Shown one piece after another: positions 1 to 10,779 of a stretch of DNA of 64,000 bases. The stretch's first letter is position 1. Each line of letters starts with the position of its first letter. The notes beneath the pieces are model-generated. The model made no database searches, was not told the origin of the DNA, and worked only from the letters and a program-made list of their open reading frames with translations. This DNA is from Sclerodactyla briareus. Its lineage: Eukaryota > Echinodermata > Holothuroidea > Dendrochirotida > Sclerodactylidae. Where the stretch lies: positions 1-64,000 of the forward strand of contig JAODTK010005841.1 in assembly GCA_026419785.1 (NCBI GenBank). The letters run 5' to 3'. A program made the position numbers and the translations under genes.

Positions 1-680
1 GTCGAGTGTCAGTGTCATGGCCGATGTTGGAGGTCTTCACACAGAGCTCATTTTTTCAAATTTTTAGTTGAAATACTGCTAGTTTCGCTCAGTTGTCGCC
101 GCTTATTAAAAGTCATTGAAGGAGTTAGGATCAGTCTGTAGTTTTTTTTTTCAGACCCTAGAAGAACCTTCAACTGAATTTTCTCACTATCCCGACGGGC
201 AAACTTCATCACAGTTTCTAGTAGCCCGACCTGAGCGTCGAGGTAGACCTGGGCTATCGGGCTTACGTAAATTTCGGGCACTGTTATGGTGTTCTAGTAG
301 AACTTTCTGACATGGTTTTTTTTGGAATTGCCATTAATATTTTCGACTCATCCGAGTGGTATCTGCCATGGGCCGGTTGACCCATCGTATTAATTCGTTC
401 ATACCGACCCTCTCAGCTCACACTGGTAAGCTGCAGATTTGAGATCGAAGTTTTGATAACATTGAACACTGCTAATGAAATTCAGCATTATTCAAAGTGA
501 CAGTCATGGTTTGCTTCCCAGTTTCATGAGTGCTAATATACTGTGATTACTACAACTGGTATGCAGCATTGGTTCCCCAAAACTAAAAAGTGAGGTCGTG
601 GCTGCCTTAACCCAATGCTGGAATATGATTGCATGAAAATTGAACTTGCCCATCTATTGTTTCATCTATGCTTTCACCAG
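1..680. other. no recognised gene, intron or intergenic
   Basis: No exon with splice borders or recognisable product is visible on either strand. The short open frames here have no protein-like composition that I can support. The stretch ends in a pyrimidine-containing acceptor directly before the exon at 681, so its 3' part is probably intron of the gene that contains that exon. Confidence 0.4.
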
Positions 681-794
681 GCAGAGGACAAGGTCTCTCA
701 TGCCAACCGTGGAACTCAGACCTTCGAAACCAACTGGATGATAATGAAGATGAGTGCTGATATACTCAAGAAATATAAGTCAGCTATAAACCAG
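681..794 (+). CDS. internal exon of an unrecognised protein
   Basis: This is an open block of 114 bp (38 codons, phase 0 at both ends) bordered by an acceptor (CTTTCACCAG before 681) and a donor (CAG|GTAACT after 794). The peptide is amphipathic and protein-like, with the core FETNWMIMKMSADIL followed by a KKYKS basic stretch, which suggests a helix. I do not recognise the family. The next good plus-strand exon, at 1991, needs one leftover base from its predecessor, so the two do not join directly. Either a small exon is missing between them or a base has been lost. Splice borders and composition are seen; membership of one gene with the exon at 1991 is inferred. Confidence 0.6.
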
Positions 795-1990
795 GTAACT
801 ATTGATATGGCAATTACTCCAAGAGCGCATTACATTTTGGTGAAGGGGTTGTTTGTTTGAATACAGTCAAATTCTACGCAAGGATTTTTCTATACCTGCA
901 GTAGGCCTACGTTTATGTGATATATATTCGCACGGATCCAAATTCCACCCCTTCTCTACCATTAGGACTCTCCATTCCACTACCCTGAAATGTGGCCAAA
1001 ATGAAGAAAGCTTCATTAGGGTGGTGGTGTTTATTAGCGTGAATAACATCAAATGTGTGCTGAACTGACAAAAAAGGGCTAATGGGTATCCCTGAAAAGT
1101 TGGGATATAAAAGATTCACGCTACAAACATAATCTTGCATGGATACTAGGTATAGTAATCTCCATAACTAAATGAACTTCATTGTCTAGTCCCCTTGCCT
1201 GATTCATTCTACTTTCATGCTGCCCGGCCAATGCTTTGCTGTAACATAATTTCCGTCCTCCTGTTATCATTGTAAATTTGCTACTTTCCTTGCCATAGAA
1301 ATGGTTGCTATGGTAAGCAGTTAATGTGGATGCAACTCATTTATTGGAGGGGGGGGGGGGGGGGGGTAGGTACCATCTGCTGGGTTACCCATGGGTTTTG
1401 AATTATCCCGCTATTAGGAGCATCCAAAATGGTTTCTGAGCTTCTGTCTGTGTGAGATTTTGTACTTCGAATCAGGGCCTCTCACAAATTTTAAAATAGC
1501 TCAGTTTGGAGCTACTGTTAGATGGGTAATGAGTTTTGTCACAGGGTCATATGAGGCAGTTTGAACGTACAGTGTGCGGAACGATCTTTCAAACTCCCCT
1601 GTCGAAATCACAAATCCTGCCATCACAAACTTGAGACATATTTCCTTCCCCCCCATGCTATCAACAATAACATCCGAAAACATGGGATGAATGGTTGCAA
1701 TCTTAACTAGTGGCGACAGTTTAACTGAATAAGCCGTAACGCATTGCTTATTAGAGGGAACTGACCGATCTATTCCCTCTATTCCCTCCCGAACTGTTTC
1801 TGTGGTGACATAGGCGCACTTAGAACTATGAACTGGCCTATTGGAATAACCAAATGATTTTGAAATCTTGTATTAAAAGTGGTCAAAGTCCTCGCACAGT
1901 CTTGGAAATAATATAAAAAAACCCTGATATTTTTGGTCCACTTGAATGACAAGAATGTCACCCCTCTTATCTATTTTTACTCATTCACAG
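795..1990 (+). other. probable intron with 18-base G run
   Basis: No further exon is found. The stretch contains a run of 18 G at 1349-1366 and, at about 1530-1740, a segment that recurs near 60.4 kb and is listed separately. The last 20 bases before 1991 are pyrimidine-rich and end in CACAG, as expected for a 3' splice site. Confidence 0.4.
1530..1745. repeat. dispersed repeat shared with 60.4 kb
   Basis: The segment around AACGTACAGTGTGC, followed by CAAACTCCC and later by GATGGGATGAATG..TTGC, is matched in order by 60415-60580. The right part (GACAGTTTAA..GAGCCGTAACG style) also recurs at about 35790-35820. The copies differ mainly by indels. No coding sense or terminal repeat was found, so the class is unknown. 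Confidence 0.5.
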
Positions 1991-2073
1991 TGCTCTTTGG
2001 AACAGCTAAGTTCAACGAAGCAAAACCAATGGTTGTGATCTTAGACACAAATGCAGGAATGGGAAGAGAAAAG
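1991..2073 (+). CDS. internal exon, weakly VWA-like strand and loop
   Basis: An 83-bp open block lies between the acceptor ATTCACAG (ending at 1990) and the donor AAAAG|GTACGTT. It enters with two bases of a split codon and leaves at phase 0. The 27 full codons contain KPMVVILDTNAGMGREK. A hydrophobic strand ending in D-T-x-A-x-M-G is the shape of the first strand and metal-site loop of von Willebrand A domains, but the usual DxSxS residues are not intact here (DTNAG). The family suggestion is therefore weak and the protein is otherwise unrecognised. It may belong to the same gene as the exon at 681, with an unseen exon between them. Confidence 0.6.
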
Positions 2074-2522
2074 GTACGTTGGGGTTTGGAGTTGTTGATT
2101 GGTGATCAATATTGTCACATGGTGGATGTATAATTGTACACCATGTACCAAACCTTGGCAATGCAAATATCCTCACCCCATTAATGTGTTTAGTAAACCA
2201 AGCATTGAACCCCAATCGTAATGTGAAGGTTATTCGGTTATTTCTATATTAGTGGGGGGGGCCGCTAAAACCCCAGGTCCGAATTGCAGTCCAATCCTTG
2301 GCGTCAAATATCACAATTGGCCATTATGAAATTACCCTCCTGCGTTGATGGGGGGGGGGGTGGGGGGGGCGGTGGGGCGTGGAATCATCTCATCTGTAAT
2401 ACAAAGCCATGTGAAGCCAGTATGCTTGAAAACCCTATATTATTCATAACAGAGTGTGTGGTCTTAACATGTTTTGTTAGCTCGAACCAGCTATTTTAGC
2501 TATTTTTACTATTGGAATCTTC
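2074..2522. other. no gene seen; G-rich tract
   Basis: Nothing coding is supported here. A poly-G tract with single-base interruptions lies at about 2350-2378, and an open frame across it simply encodes polyglycine. Confidence 0.4.
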
Positions 2523-2707
2523 ATGTCACTATATCTATCTATCTATCTATCTATCTATATCATTATTATTAGCTATCTAATCTATCTATCTAATCTATCA
2601 CATCCTCCATCCATCCATCCCTCCCCTCTGTCTATCGTCGTCATCCATTCCATCCATCCATTCCATCCATCCATCCCCTCCCATCCCATCCCATCGCCAT
2701 CCCAGCT
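2523..2707. repeat. compound ATCT / ATCC microsatellite
   Basis: Runs of the tetramer ATCT at the left grade into imperfect ATCC and CCATC repeats at the right, with a short ATT stretch between them. Open frames here on both strands are periodic low-complexity translations and are not genes. Confidence 0.9.
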
Positions 2708-2719
2708 GATGCTTGGTCA

Positions 2720-3400
2720 TTAGTGGATGGTCTAACAGGCCACCTCCGGGGTTCAGGATTTTTGGTCCGAGGTCCCATTGGGCCGAGGTCCCATTTTCGT
2801 GAAATTTCACACATATTACGGAAATGCATCCCTCCCACAAGATTCAATTGATGCTCTTAAAGTTATGTAAGGGTCCTGGGTGGAGGGCCATAGGGGGTGA
2901 TTGCGTGAATTTTTGGACTCGAGGGCCCCGTGTCGGTCCCATTATATGAATAACCGCAAAATCTTTGTATCTCCTTACAAATTTAGTTGGTCACAGTGCT
3001 GATGTTCATCATAATGGTGTCACTAGCTGTACCTCCAGGGTGCCCAGGGATTTAGGTCACAATTAGGCCCAGTGTGGGCCCTGGGCCCGTCTTATGGCAT
3101 TTCGCCCCAAATGCTAGAACTCCTCCCTCTACAAATTTCAGTGCACAGTGGCTGACATTGGTCCATAATGATAGTGATTATCAGCGTACATTTGGGGTTT
3201 CAGGAATTTTGGTCCTAAGGTCCCACTTGGTCCGTGTGCCCATTTTATGGAAATTTCACACAAGGTATTGAAATGCTCTTCCTCCCACAAGATCAATTGA
3301 ATGTTCTCCAAAGTTCCATGTAACGTCCTTGGGTAAGGGCCATTGGGAATTTTATGAGGAGACAATTGGACTATTTCCGCAAGATGCCATGACAATTATA
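2720..3400. repeat. tandem duplication, period about 440 bp
   Basis: The phrase GGGGTTCAGGATTTTTGGTCC at about 2749 returns as GGGGTTTCAGGAATTTTGGTCC near 3191. It is followed both times by the ACTTGG/ATTGGG...CCCATTTT..GAAATTTCACACA block and the CCTCCCACAAGAT..CAATTGA block. A shorter related segment near 3020 (CCAGGGATTTAGGTCAC) suggests an internal half-unit. The second unit is incomplete at its right end. Confidence 0.7.
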
Positions 3401-3889
3401 CTAAGCAAGAAACTCGCAATTTGGGAATTGTGTGTATTTATAATCACATTCTAAAGCACAGGAGCAGTTTTGGGGTGAGATGGTAACATCAACCTTCTGA
3501 ACTGCCTCCCCCTCCCATACCCTTTTGGACCCCCTCCCCTACCCAGAGGATTTGGAGGGGAGAGGTCAGGCTGTCATGAAGTCCTTGTGTTAATACGATG
3601 AATACTTGATATCCCCGATAACCTGCTGCTTTATGTAAAACCACTCGCGAATTCTGCATTCCCCCATCATATGTGTGTGTTTATATGTATCATCGTCTTG
3701 CCAATTGCAATCTTCCTCCAATTTGGGGGAGCCAATACAACACTGTATAGAGAAACACCCCCATCCCGTCCTGGAGATTCACATATTCCGTGAATGGTTT
3801 GGCTGTATTAGCTGTTTCCCACATCGTGACATCGAGGATTGCTGGTCAGCAGTTTGAAATTCAAACAGATTCTTCTATCTGTCTCACAG

Positions 3890-3936
3890 ACCATGCCCAC
3901 ATTTTTGAATTTGGACAGGACGATTATTTCAGCCAG
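3890..3936 (+). CDS. possible small internal exon
   Basis: A strong polypyrimidine acceptor (TTCTTCTATCTGTCTCACAG) precedes 47 open bases encoding two leading bases and then HAHIFEFGQDDYFSQ, followed by CAG|GTGGGC, which is only a fair donor. The reading frame is also open for about 35 codons to the left and 28 to the right. It could therefore be a longer terminal exon ending at the TAG at 4021-4023. Phase does not match the exon at 1991. The product is not recognised. Confidence 0.35.
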
Positions 3937-4084
3937 GTGGGCTGCATCTTTTTTGTGTATACAGATAGAACAATCCAGCTTCAGGAAGCGCTAAAACATA
4001 TCGTCTTAAACGCGAAGACCTAGGCTGTCCATGAAGCCTCCCGAATCAGTGCTTTTTGATTCCTTGCCAGCCGGCAAGAGGAAT

Positions 4085-4335
4085 CAATGTAATCAAGTTT
4101 GTGCCTATGTGTGTGTTGGGTGTGTGGTGTGTGCGTCTGTTTGTGTTTGTTGTGGTGTGACCCCCTTGTCATCACTATATCTAACGAACCACAAACAGGT
4201 AGCTCGAATCTTCATTAGGTATGTGGGGTTGTACATATGGGGAGAGACCCCTATTGTTTTGGGTGGCCAGTCAAGAGTTCCTTCAAGGTCATGAGAGGAC
4301 AATCCTCAAAAAGCTTGTCAGCACGATTCAACGAA
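4085..4335 (-). repeat. CA-tailed interspersed element, minus copy
   Basis: On the minus strand this reads ..CAAAACAATAGGGGTC..CATATGTACAACCCCACATACC..AGTTC..TAGATATAGTGATGACAAGGG and ends in a CA-rich tail at about 4155-4095. The same body and tail order is seen at 8050-8290 and 52195-52590, and in part at 12290-12430 and 62395-62545. The constant order of a body followed by an AC tail suggests a short retroposed element. No internal promoter boxes were identified. Confidence 0.55.
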
Positions 4336-4439
4336 TGCACGTATCTATCAAGTTGAAATTGGTATGTGGGTCGCATGTTGGTGAGGGATGAAGCTATTTT
4401 TTTTGGTGACAGGTCAGGTCATTCATGGTCATTATAGAG

Positions 4440-5800
4440 CGATCCACATGTATCTCGCATCAATGGAACATTTTAGAGGGCCGGCCTAATTGTAAGTTTT
4501 GTTCGTGTCCGCACTACCTCTGATTACCTACTTTGACCTTCCTTGACCTTTTGACCCTTGTTTGACCCTTTGACCTGGTGACCTCAAGTGCTAGTTTTTG
4601 TGATGACCCATATTCCTCTTGTTGAGACAAACAAAAAAGGTTATTACACTACATTCTACAATACTCCTATCACCGCTATCGTTGTTATGGACCTCTCTGA
4701 AATGTTGAGACTGCCTGAAGCAACTCTTGACTATAACAAATTTGACGATCTTCATGTATCTCCACCATGGAACATTTTAGAGGGCCGGGCTAATTGAAAG
4801 TTTTGTTCGTCTCACAGCAAACACCGTCTGATGACCTACTTTGACCTCATTTGACCTTTTGACCTTGTTTGAACCCTATTTGACTTGGTGACCGCAAGTG
4901 CTAAATTTTTGTGATGACCAGATTCCTCTTGTTTAACAAACAAAAAGTTATTACACTACCATTCTACCATACTCCTATCACAGGTCTCGTTGTTATGACC
5001 CTCTCTGAAATGTTGAGACTGCCTGAACCACCACTTGACTATAGACAACTTTGACGTTTGCATTGCATATTGGAAATGAATCATCAAGAGACATTTTAGA
5101 GGGCCGTGCTAATTGAAAGTTTTGTTCGTCTCAGCAAACTACATCGATGACCTACTTTGCACCTCATTTGACCTTTTGACCTTGTTGAACCCTTTGACCT
5201 GGTGGACTCGCAAGTGCTAATTTTTTGTGCTACCAGATTCCGTCTTGTTGAGAAAAACAGAAAAGTTAATTACACTACCATTCTACAATCCTCCTATCAC
5301 AGGCTAAACTCCTTATGTTATGGACCCCGGTCTCTTAAAATGTTGAGACTGCCTGTAGCACCACTTGACTATAGTCAAATTTGACTTTGGCATTGGCATA
5401 TTGGAAAGAAGCACGTAGAGGGGGATGTTGCAATGGAAGTTTTGTTCGTTTCGGCAAACTACATTCTGGTGACCTTACTTTGACCTCATTTCACTCCACT
5501 TGTGTTGACCTTTTGACCTTGACTGCTATTCAATCAAGTGCTAATTTTGTGTGATTACCAGATATCCTCTTTTTGAGGAAAACAAAAAGTTTGATTACAC
5601 ACTACCATTCTACCAATACTCCTATCACAGGCTATCGTATGTTATGGACCTCTCTGAAATGTTTGGACTGGCCTGAAGCAAACCACTGACTAAGACAAAT
5701 TTTTACGTTTGCAATTGGCATATGGGAAATGAAGCATCGTAGAGGGATGTTGCAATAGAAAGTTTTGTTCGTTTCGGCAACCAATGCAAGTATCCCAGTC
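4440..5800. repeat. tandem array, about 4 units of about 320 bp
   Basis: The phrase AGAGGG..C..TAATTGAAAGTTTTGTTCG occurs near 4475, 4779, 5099, 5416 and 5739, and AATGTTGAGACTGCCTG near 4701, 5009, 5339 and 5658. This gives periods of 305-330 bp. Each unit opens with a dense group of TGACCT and TGACCC half-sites in one orientation, then a CAAACAAAAAG..TTACACTACCATTCTAC segment. Units differ mostly by single-base indels. A solitary diverged unit lies at 29371-29570. Confidence 0.85.
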
Positions 5801-5859
5801 ACCCTTGTGGTTGTTGCGACTGATAAGTAGGAGCCTCCCACTTGTTCACCGTGGGAAGC

Positions 5860-6490
5860 TCTGAAAGGTCAGTGGGCACTTTTCCAAACTGGGAGGGGGT
5901 ATGTCCACTAGTAACCTCGGGAGTGTCGCACACAGATAAATATAGGGGTGCCACTTGTTTACCTTTGGTAGGTCTGCCAACCCCACCCCCAGGACAGAGG
6001 GATTATAGAGTATTAAGCGCGGATTGGTCCCAACATTCTTCCCATTCACGTTTCAAAATATTGGGAGGGTGACCATGTCCACTGGTTACCCCCGCGATGC
6101 CGACCACAGGACAATATAGGGGATCGCCACTGTGTCTTTTGGGCAGGCATGCCAACCCCCATTCCTCGGGAAGAGGATTAGAGAGTATAAAGCGGGATTT
6201 TGTACCAACATCTATTCCCCTATGGAGGTCGTAGATAACAAGGACCATCACACCTCCAGTGTAACTGCCCCCCCCCTCACTCCATATGAAGAACTTGATG
6301 GTTACAGTGGGCAGGTCTGCCAAACCCCCTCCCTCGGACAGAAGGATATAGAGTATAAAGCGGGATTTTGTCCAAAAATCTTCCCATAGGGAGGTCGTAG
6401 ATAACACAGAGGACCCTGACACCTACCAGTGTAACCGCCCCAACCCCCCTCCCCTCCATATGAAGAAATTGGACTGGTTACAGATCACGT
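5860..6490. repeat. tandem array, about 4 units of about 170 bp
   Basis: Units carry GGGAGGG..ATGTCCACT..GTTACC, GGCAGGTCTGCCAACCCC, and GGAC..AGGATTATAGAGTATAAAGCGGGATT. The last phrase recurs near 6001, 6176 and 6347, giving periods of 165-175 bp. A minus-strand open frame of 139 codons crosses the array; it follows the repeat periodicity and is not evidence of a gene. Confidence 0.8.
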
Positions 6491-7504
6491 TTCTGTCAAG
6501 CCTCCGTTGGTGCCGCCACACGGTTCAGAGCTGGGGTTGGGGGTCACCCCCCCCCCTCTGGTCCAGTCAGGCAGAAAAACTTATAGTTTGGTGGATTTTG
6601 CGCCAAGAGTATGGGTTTCGTCCAGGGTGTTAGGCGGGATTGGAATTTGGTCCATCCATACCTGAAATCCTGGTGCACTTTACAGGGCAAGATATGCCAT
6701 ATGCGGGGATAATGCGAGGTGTGGATATCCCATCTCTTTGGATGATGTCCTCCTCGTTCGGAAGTGGGACATACATGAACAAAGTTGCTGTTTCTGAATA
6801 CATACATTACAGTTGATGTGTAGGACATTAATTGAGACTCCAGGGAGGTGAGTAAATTTTCCCTTTGTGTACTGCACCTCAGGAACTTCTTAATTTCCTC
6901 CTAGGCCTAGATACTACTGTGGTCAGTATTCAATACACTGCATTTGAGGAGTCATGCCATACCTAAGTTTGTTTTACCCTCCAGGGTCCTAGGCGAATTC
7001 GCTAAGTACTCTGCTCCTGTCCATTAATCATGGAACCAACACTGATCAAGGTCATTCTTTGAACCTGTGCCATAGAGGGGCTGCTAACATGTGGTCTGTA
7101 GTGTTGTGCCAGCTATTGTGGTCTAGCAATTTCATATAGACTGCAGCATGCAGACCGTGTCTGATAGATAAACTTGGTTTACAGGCTGACGCCATCATTG
7201 TTTGGATAGGGGGAACAAGTTTTTAATGAACTGTGTGTGAAATAGCAATAAACTAACCAGAATGCAGTGGAAAAATCCTGTGCATCATGGGTGAGTTTGT
7301 ATGATTATTAGTTATCATTCTGTGCCTACACAAGTAACGACAGTTTGGTGGGCATCCGGTTTCTAATTTGGAACTAAGTAGGGTACACATTTACATGGTA
7401 GGGATTTCTCGAGCTTGCATTACAAGTTGGAGATAGCTGGTTAAATCCATGTTGCCTAATATATCTTCTCTGTTTGTATGAAAGAATTGTTCAGATGTTA
7501 AAAA
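6491..7504. other. no gene or repeat recognised
   Basis: I see no supported exon, RNA gene or repeat structure in this stretch apart from a run of C at about 6547-6556. Splice-like GGTGAGT at 6847 and GGGTGAGT near 7290 have no open, protein-like block in front of them. Confidence 0.35.
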
Positions 7505-7700
7505 ATAATCAATGAAAAATTTATCTAGCGCACATATCTGCCAAAGGCACTCAAGGCGCACAAAGCAAAAACAACAATTACGTAAACGCAGCAGAAGAGA
7601 TAAGTCTTAAGATTATGTTTAAAAACTCCAAGAGAAGGACAGCGCTGGAACAGCAGGCAGACCATTCATGTCTCGGGGCAGCATTCGCGAAAGTCTGAAC
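7505..7700. mobile_element. possible SINE/RTE-type 3' tail fragment
   Basis: The pattern TTTATCTAGCGCACATAT..GGCACTCAAGGCGC at about 7518-7560, followed by AAGTCTTAAGATTATGTTTAAA, AGGACAGCGCTGG and CGGGGCAGCATTCGCGAA, resembles the tail common to some RTE-associated short elements of animals, where a TATATAGCGC start and a CTCAAGGCGC motif recur. The match is from memory and short, so the call is tentative. Confidence 0.35.
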
Positions 7701-7799
7701 ATGTTGAACCGTGTTTTGTCAACTACTGGGAATTTCAAGTGCAATTTTGTAGGGATGTAAAATTTGGCATGTATTATATCTACACACTTATAGTGGAAG

Positions 7800-8040
7800 G
7801 ATGATTGTACTTCGGCTGTTAATAGTAACTGATAAGGGATTATAAACCATGACAGCTCATCAGACCCTTTTTGGGGCAAATTCAAATTCTTTTAGGGTAC
7901 TGGTATTTCCTTTTACAAACACTATAGTAGTCTGTTTGTACTTCGGCGTAATAGTACCGATAAGGAGTATTACCATGACAGCTCTCGCTGACCCGTTTTT
8001 GGCGAATCAAAATTCTTTCAGTGTAATTACCAACATACGT
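7800..8040. repeat. tandem duplication, period about 130 bp
   Basis: TTGTACTTCGGCTGTTAATAG..TGATAAGG..TTATAAACCATGACAGCTC at 7806 returns near 7936 with the same downstream order (GACCC.TTTTTGG..AAATTC..TTCTTT). Differences are mainly indels. Confidence 0.75.
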
Positions 8041-8049
8041 TAGTATCGT

Positions 8050-8290
8050 GCTGACAAGCTTTTTGAACTTGCCTGCTCATGACCATGAATGACCGTGATA
8101 TCACACCAAAAACAATAGGGGTCATCCTCACCATATATGCAAACCCACCATACCAAGTTTGAAACTTCGATACCTCCTTGCGTTCGTAGATATCGTGCTG
8201 ACATTTTTTTTTTGGTAAAATTAAAAAAAAACACACTCACACACAGACGCACACACACACACACAAACACAAAAACACATACGCACAAAA
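8050..8290 (+). repeat. CA-tailed interspersed element, plus copy
   Basis: The body CACCAAAAACAATAGGGGTC..CATATATGCAAACCCACCATACC..GAAACTTCGATACCTCC..CGTTCGTAGATATCGTGCTGAC is followed by a T/A-rich joint and an AC tail at about 8230-8285. The same order occurs at 52195-52590 with an insert, and inverted at 4085-4335. Confidence 0.6.
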
Positions 8291-8649
8291 CTTGAATTAC
8301 ATAGATTCAGTTTTGGCATCGACCAATGAACAAAACGGTGGCATAACAATGATATTCATCGGTGAAGCAGGCCTAGGTTTACAGATTGAATTGGACCTAC
8401 GAATATGATCCCTATCATTTTTTGACTGGAAAAAAATCGGTAGAATAGCACAAACATTCAATGTTTGCATCTGAATAGTAGTAAGAGAAAGACTTCCAAT
8501 GACTCAACACAATCTACTACCTTCCTGTAAACGGGGTCAACGGTTCTTTCTAGAACTAAAGAAGCCAAGCAACTCCGTGTCACAAAAAATCACAAGAAAG
8601 GCAAGGACTCACTACGCATAGTTGCGTTCTTTTTTGGCCGTAACTTCCT
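8291..8649. other. no gene or repeat recognised
   Basis: Nothing supported on either strand. Confidence 0.35.
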
Positions 8650-9770
8650 AAATAAGCACATTATTCAAGATTCGACCTTTAACCACTGACCACCGACAGA
8701 GAAGTCAAATTTAGGTTCAGAGGTCAACACTGCAGTTGTACAACAATTATATCACAAGGTGAACCATCCAGCCATCGCAAATATTCAATTCTCGGATTAT
8801 AGCAAAAAAAACAGTTTTGACCCCTTAGTGACCCGAATGACCTTAATGATATGACAGTTTTTATGAGAATGTTACTCTCAGAAATTGTGATACAGCCACT
8901 CCTGGAGCATTTTGTTTCTATGATGAAACACCCAGTGCTATTGACGAAAAGTACTAAAATCAGTTTTTGACCCCCTAAGTGACTTAATGACCTGCAATAC
9001 ATGGCGTTTTTATGAAAATTGTTACAACTCCATGTGATGCACCACTGCCTAGAAGCACATTGCCATTCCAATTAACATGTCCATTGCTATTGCGAAAAAG
9101 TATAAAATTGAACTTTGACCCTTGGAACTACAAAGTAAGTGGCCGATTGAAGCGGGAGTTGTTCTCTCCATAAGGCACACAAAGCTATATCACTATCCAA
9201 AAAATAAATCAGTTCTATTTTTCCTCCTTGATCCCGTAAAGTGAAATAAGCACATTTATTCAAGATCGACATTTAACCAAATGAAATACACCACGACAGA
9301 GGCCAAATTCAAGTCAGAGGGTCACAAACATGCAGGTCAACGATTATAACTCACAAAGGTGAACCATCCAGCCTTCGCAGAAAGATATCTCCGTTGCTCA
9401 CGATTATAGCCAAAAATACAGTTTGTGACCCCTAGGTGACCCCGAATGAGTTTGAACTGATAGTGACAAGGCTTCTATGAGAGAGATGTTACTCCCATTG
9501 GATACACCACTCCTAGAAGCAATTTTGCATTCTGATGAACACTACCAGTGATAGGCCGAAAAAGTCAGAAAATCAGTTTTGACCCCTAAGTGACCTTTAC
9601 GACATCGAGGACATGGCGGTTAGTAACGGTAAATTATATCCCGTGTACGCTTTTCATAAAATTGTTACTCTCATGTGATGCATTACACTCCTAGAAGAAC
9701 ATGCATTCCAGATGAACTGTCCAATGTTCATTGCGAAACAAAGTATTTACTCATCAGTTTGAATGATCAG
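8650..9770. repeat. tandem duplication, period about 590 bp
   Basis: AAATAAGCACATTATTCAAG at 8651 returns near 9244, and both are followed by GACAGAG..AAATT..GGTCA..TGCAG and ACAAGGTGAACCATCCAGCC. Inside each unit the block CAGTTTTGACCCC..AGTGACC..ATGACC, then TGTTACTC..ACTCCT.GA, is itself partly repeated at about half the unit length. Minus-strand frames across it (one of 115 codons) are repeat by-products. Confidence 0.75.
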
Positions 9771-10200
9771 GAAATAATATGCAAATTAGTCCCACACATT
9801 ACCTCAGGATCTGATGCTATTGAATAAATTCCGGACTGGTAGTAGGTGCCTATTCACAAGTGTGGTCAAAATCCCTAAAGTTGAGAAAATAATGCATTAA
9901 TATTCTTAATTCTGCTAAACGAATATGGTAAATTAACAAACATAAGAACTTCAGGGATTGCACGCAATGAATAAATTATCGGGACTGTGAAGGCCTACTC
10001 ACCAAGTTTCGTGAGAACCCAAAAAAGTTATAAATTTGCCTAATTGCTAATTGGCCAACTATTAGCAAATTAGTCATGCAAGCTGACTCCAGTGACTCGG
10101 CCACATTAGGAAAATCATCGGCAGGATAGTGGACCTATTCAGAAAGTTCATGAAATCCACTGAAGTTGAAAAATTTAGATTTTTTTTCCCATTTTACATA
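9771..10200. repeat. tandem array, 3 units of about 142 bp
   Basis: GAATAAATTCCGGACTGGTAG..CCTATTCACAAGTGTGGTCAAAATCC near 9825 has diverged copies near 9968 and 10109. Each is separated by an AT-rich part with ATGCAAATTAGTC or AGCAAATTAGTCATGCAAG. Divergence between units is higher than in the neighbouring arrays. Confidence 0.65.
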
Positions 10201-10254
10201 TGCTATAATTAGGCTACTGGCCAAGAAACAGAAGCACAAACTGCCCTCGGAGAC

Positions 10255-10561
10255 TTGAAATTGTCGCCATGTTTATCGGCTCCAACAACTACCACAACCA
10301 CCACGTTTCGTGTTATCGCAGCGAAACTAGAACATTTGCGAAAAACCGCAAAAATAGAGGCAACAAGATAGACGATATAGGCCATTTCGAACTTACCGAG
10401 ATTTGACTCATACGGACATGTTACAAGTTTGGGTCAGCGGTAAAGTGTTAAAGCAATGAGAGCGCTAACGCCTAAAGTTTCGGCGGCGCGGCGGCGGAGA
10501 CGGCGGGCACACGGCCAAAACCATTATATCCTCGAACACTTACAGTTTTCGGGGATATAAT
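10255..10561 (+). repeat. dispersed family A copy with GGGATATAAT end
   Basis: The right half matches the ends of the copies at 30291-31321 and 52931-54342: AAATAGAGGCA.., GAGCGCTAACG, GGCGGCGGAGACGGCGG.., CAAAACCATTATATCC..GAACACTTACAGTTT..GGGGATATAAT. It keeps an uninterrupted GCGCTAAC..CCTAAAG junction, which serves as the empty-site comparison for the nested element at 53510. It is non-coding. Confidence 0.6.
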
Positions 10562-10779
10562 GAGATCCAGATATATTGCATATTTTGTCAATTTTGGTGT
10601 AGGTATAAATGTACGATAACCGATCAGGCCCACTAACATGCCATGCATGTACGGTTGTCTCCCACCTCCCATGGGTCCGACGTACATGTGATTTGTGGAA
10701 ACCTTTGCAAGCAGAATTCCAAGCGTGAGATAAGATTTCTCAAAGGGGAGAGGGGTGGGGCGACTATTCATGCTGCGAA

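Noticed and set aside
681..3936. Direct joining of the three plus-strand exon candidates into one transcript
   Set aside because: Splice phases do not match (0 to 1 base, 0 to 2 bases missing); additional exons or sequence errors would be needed.
6003..6422. 139-codon minus-strand open frame
   Set aside because: It lies wholly in the 170-bp tandem array and repeats the same words (KSRFIL, GLA.LP) with the array period, so it is a by-product of the repeat.
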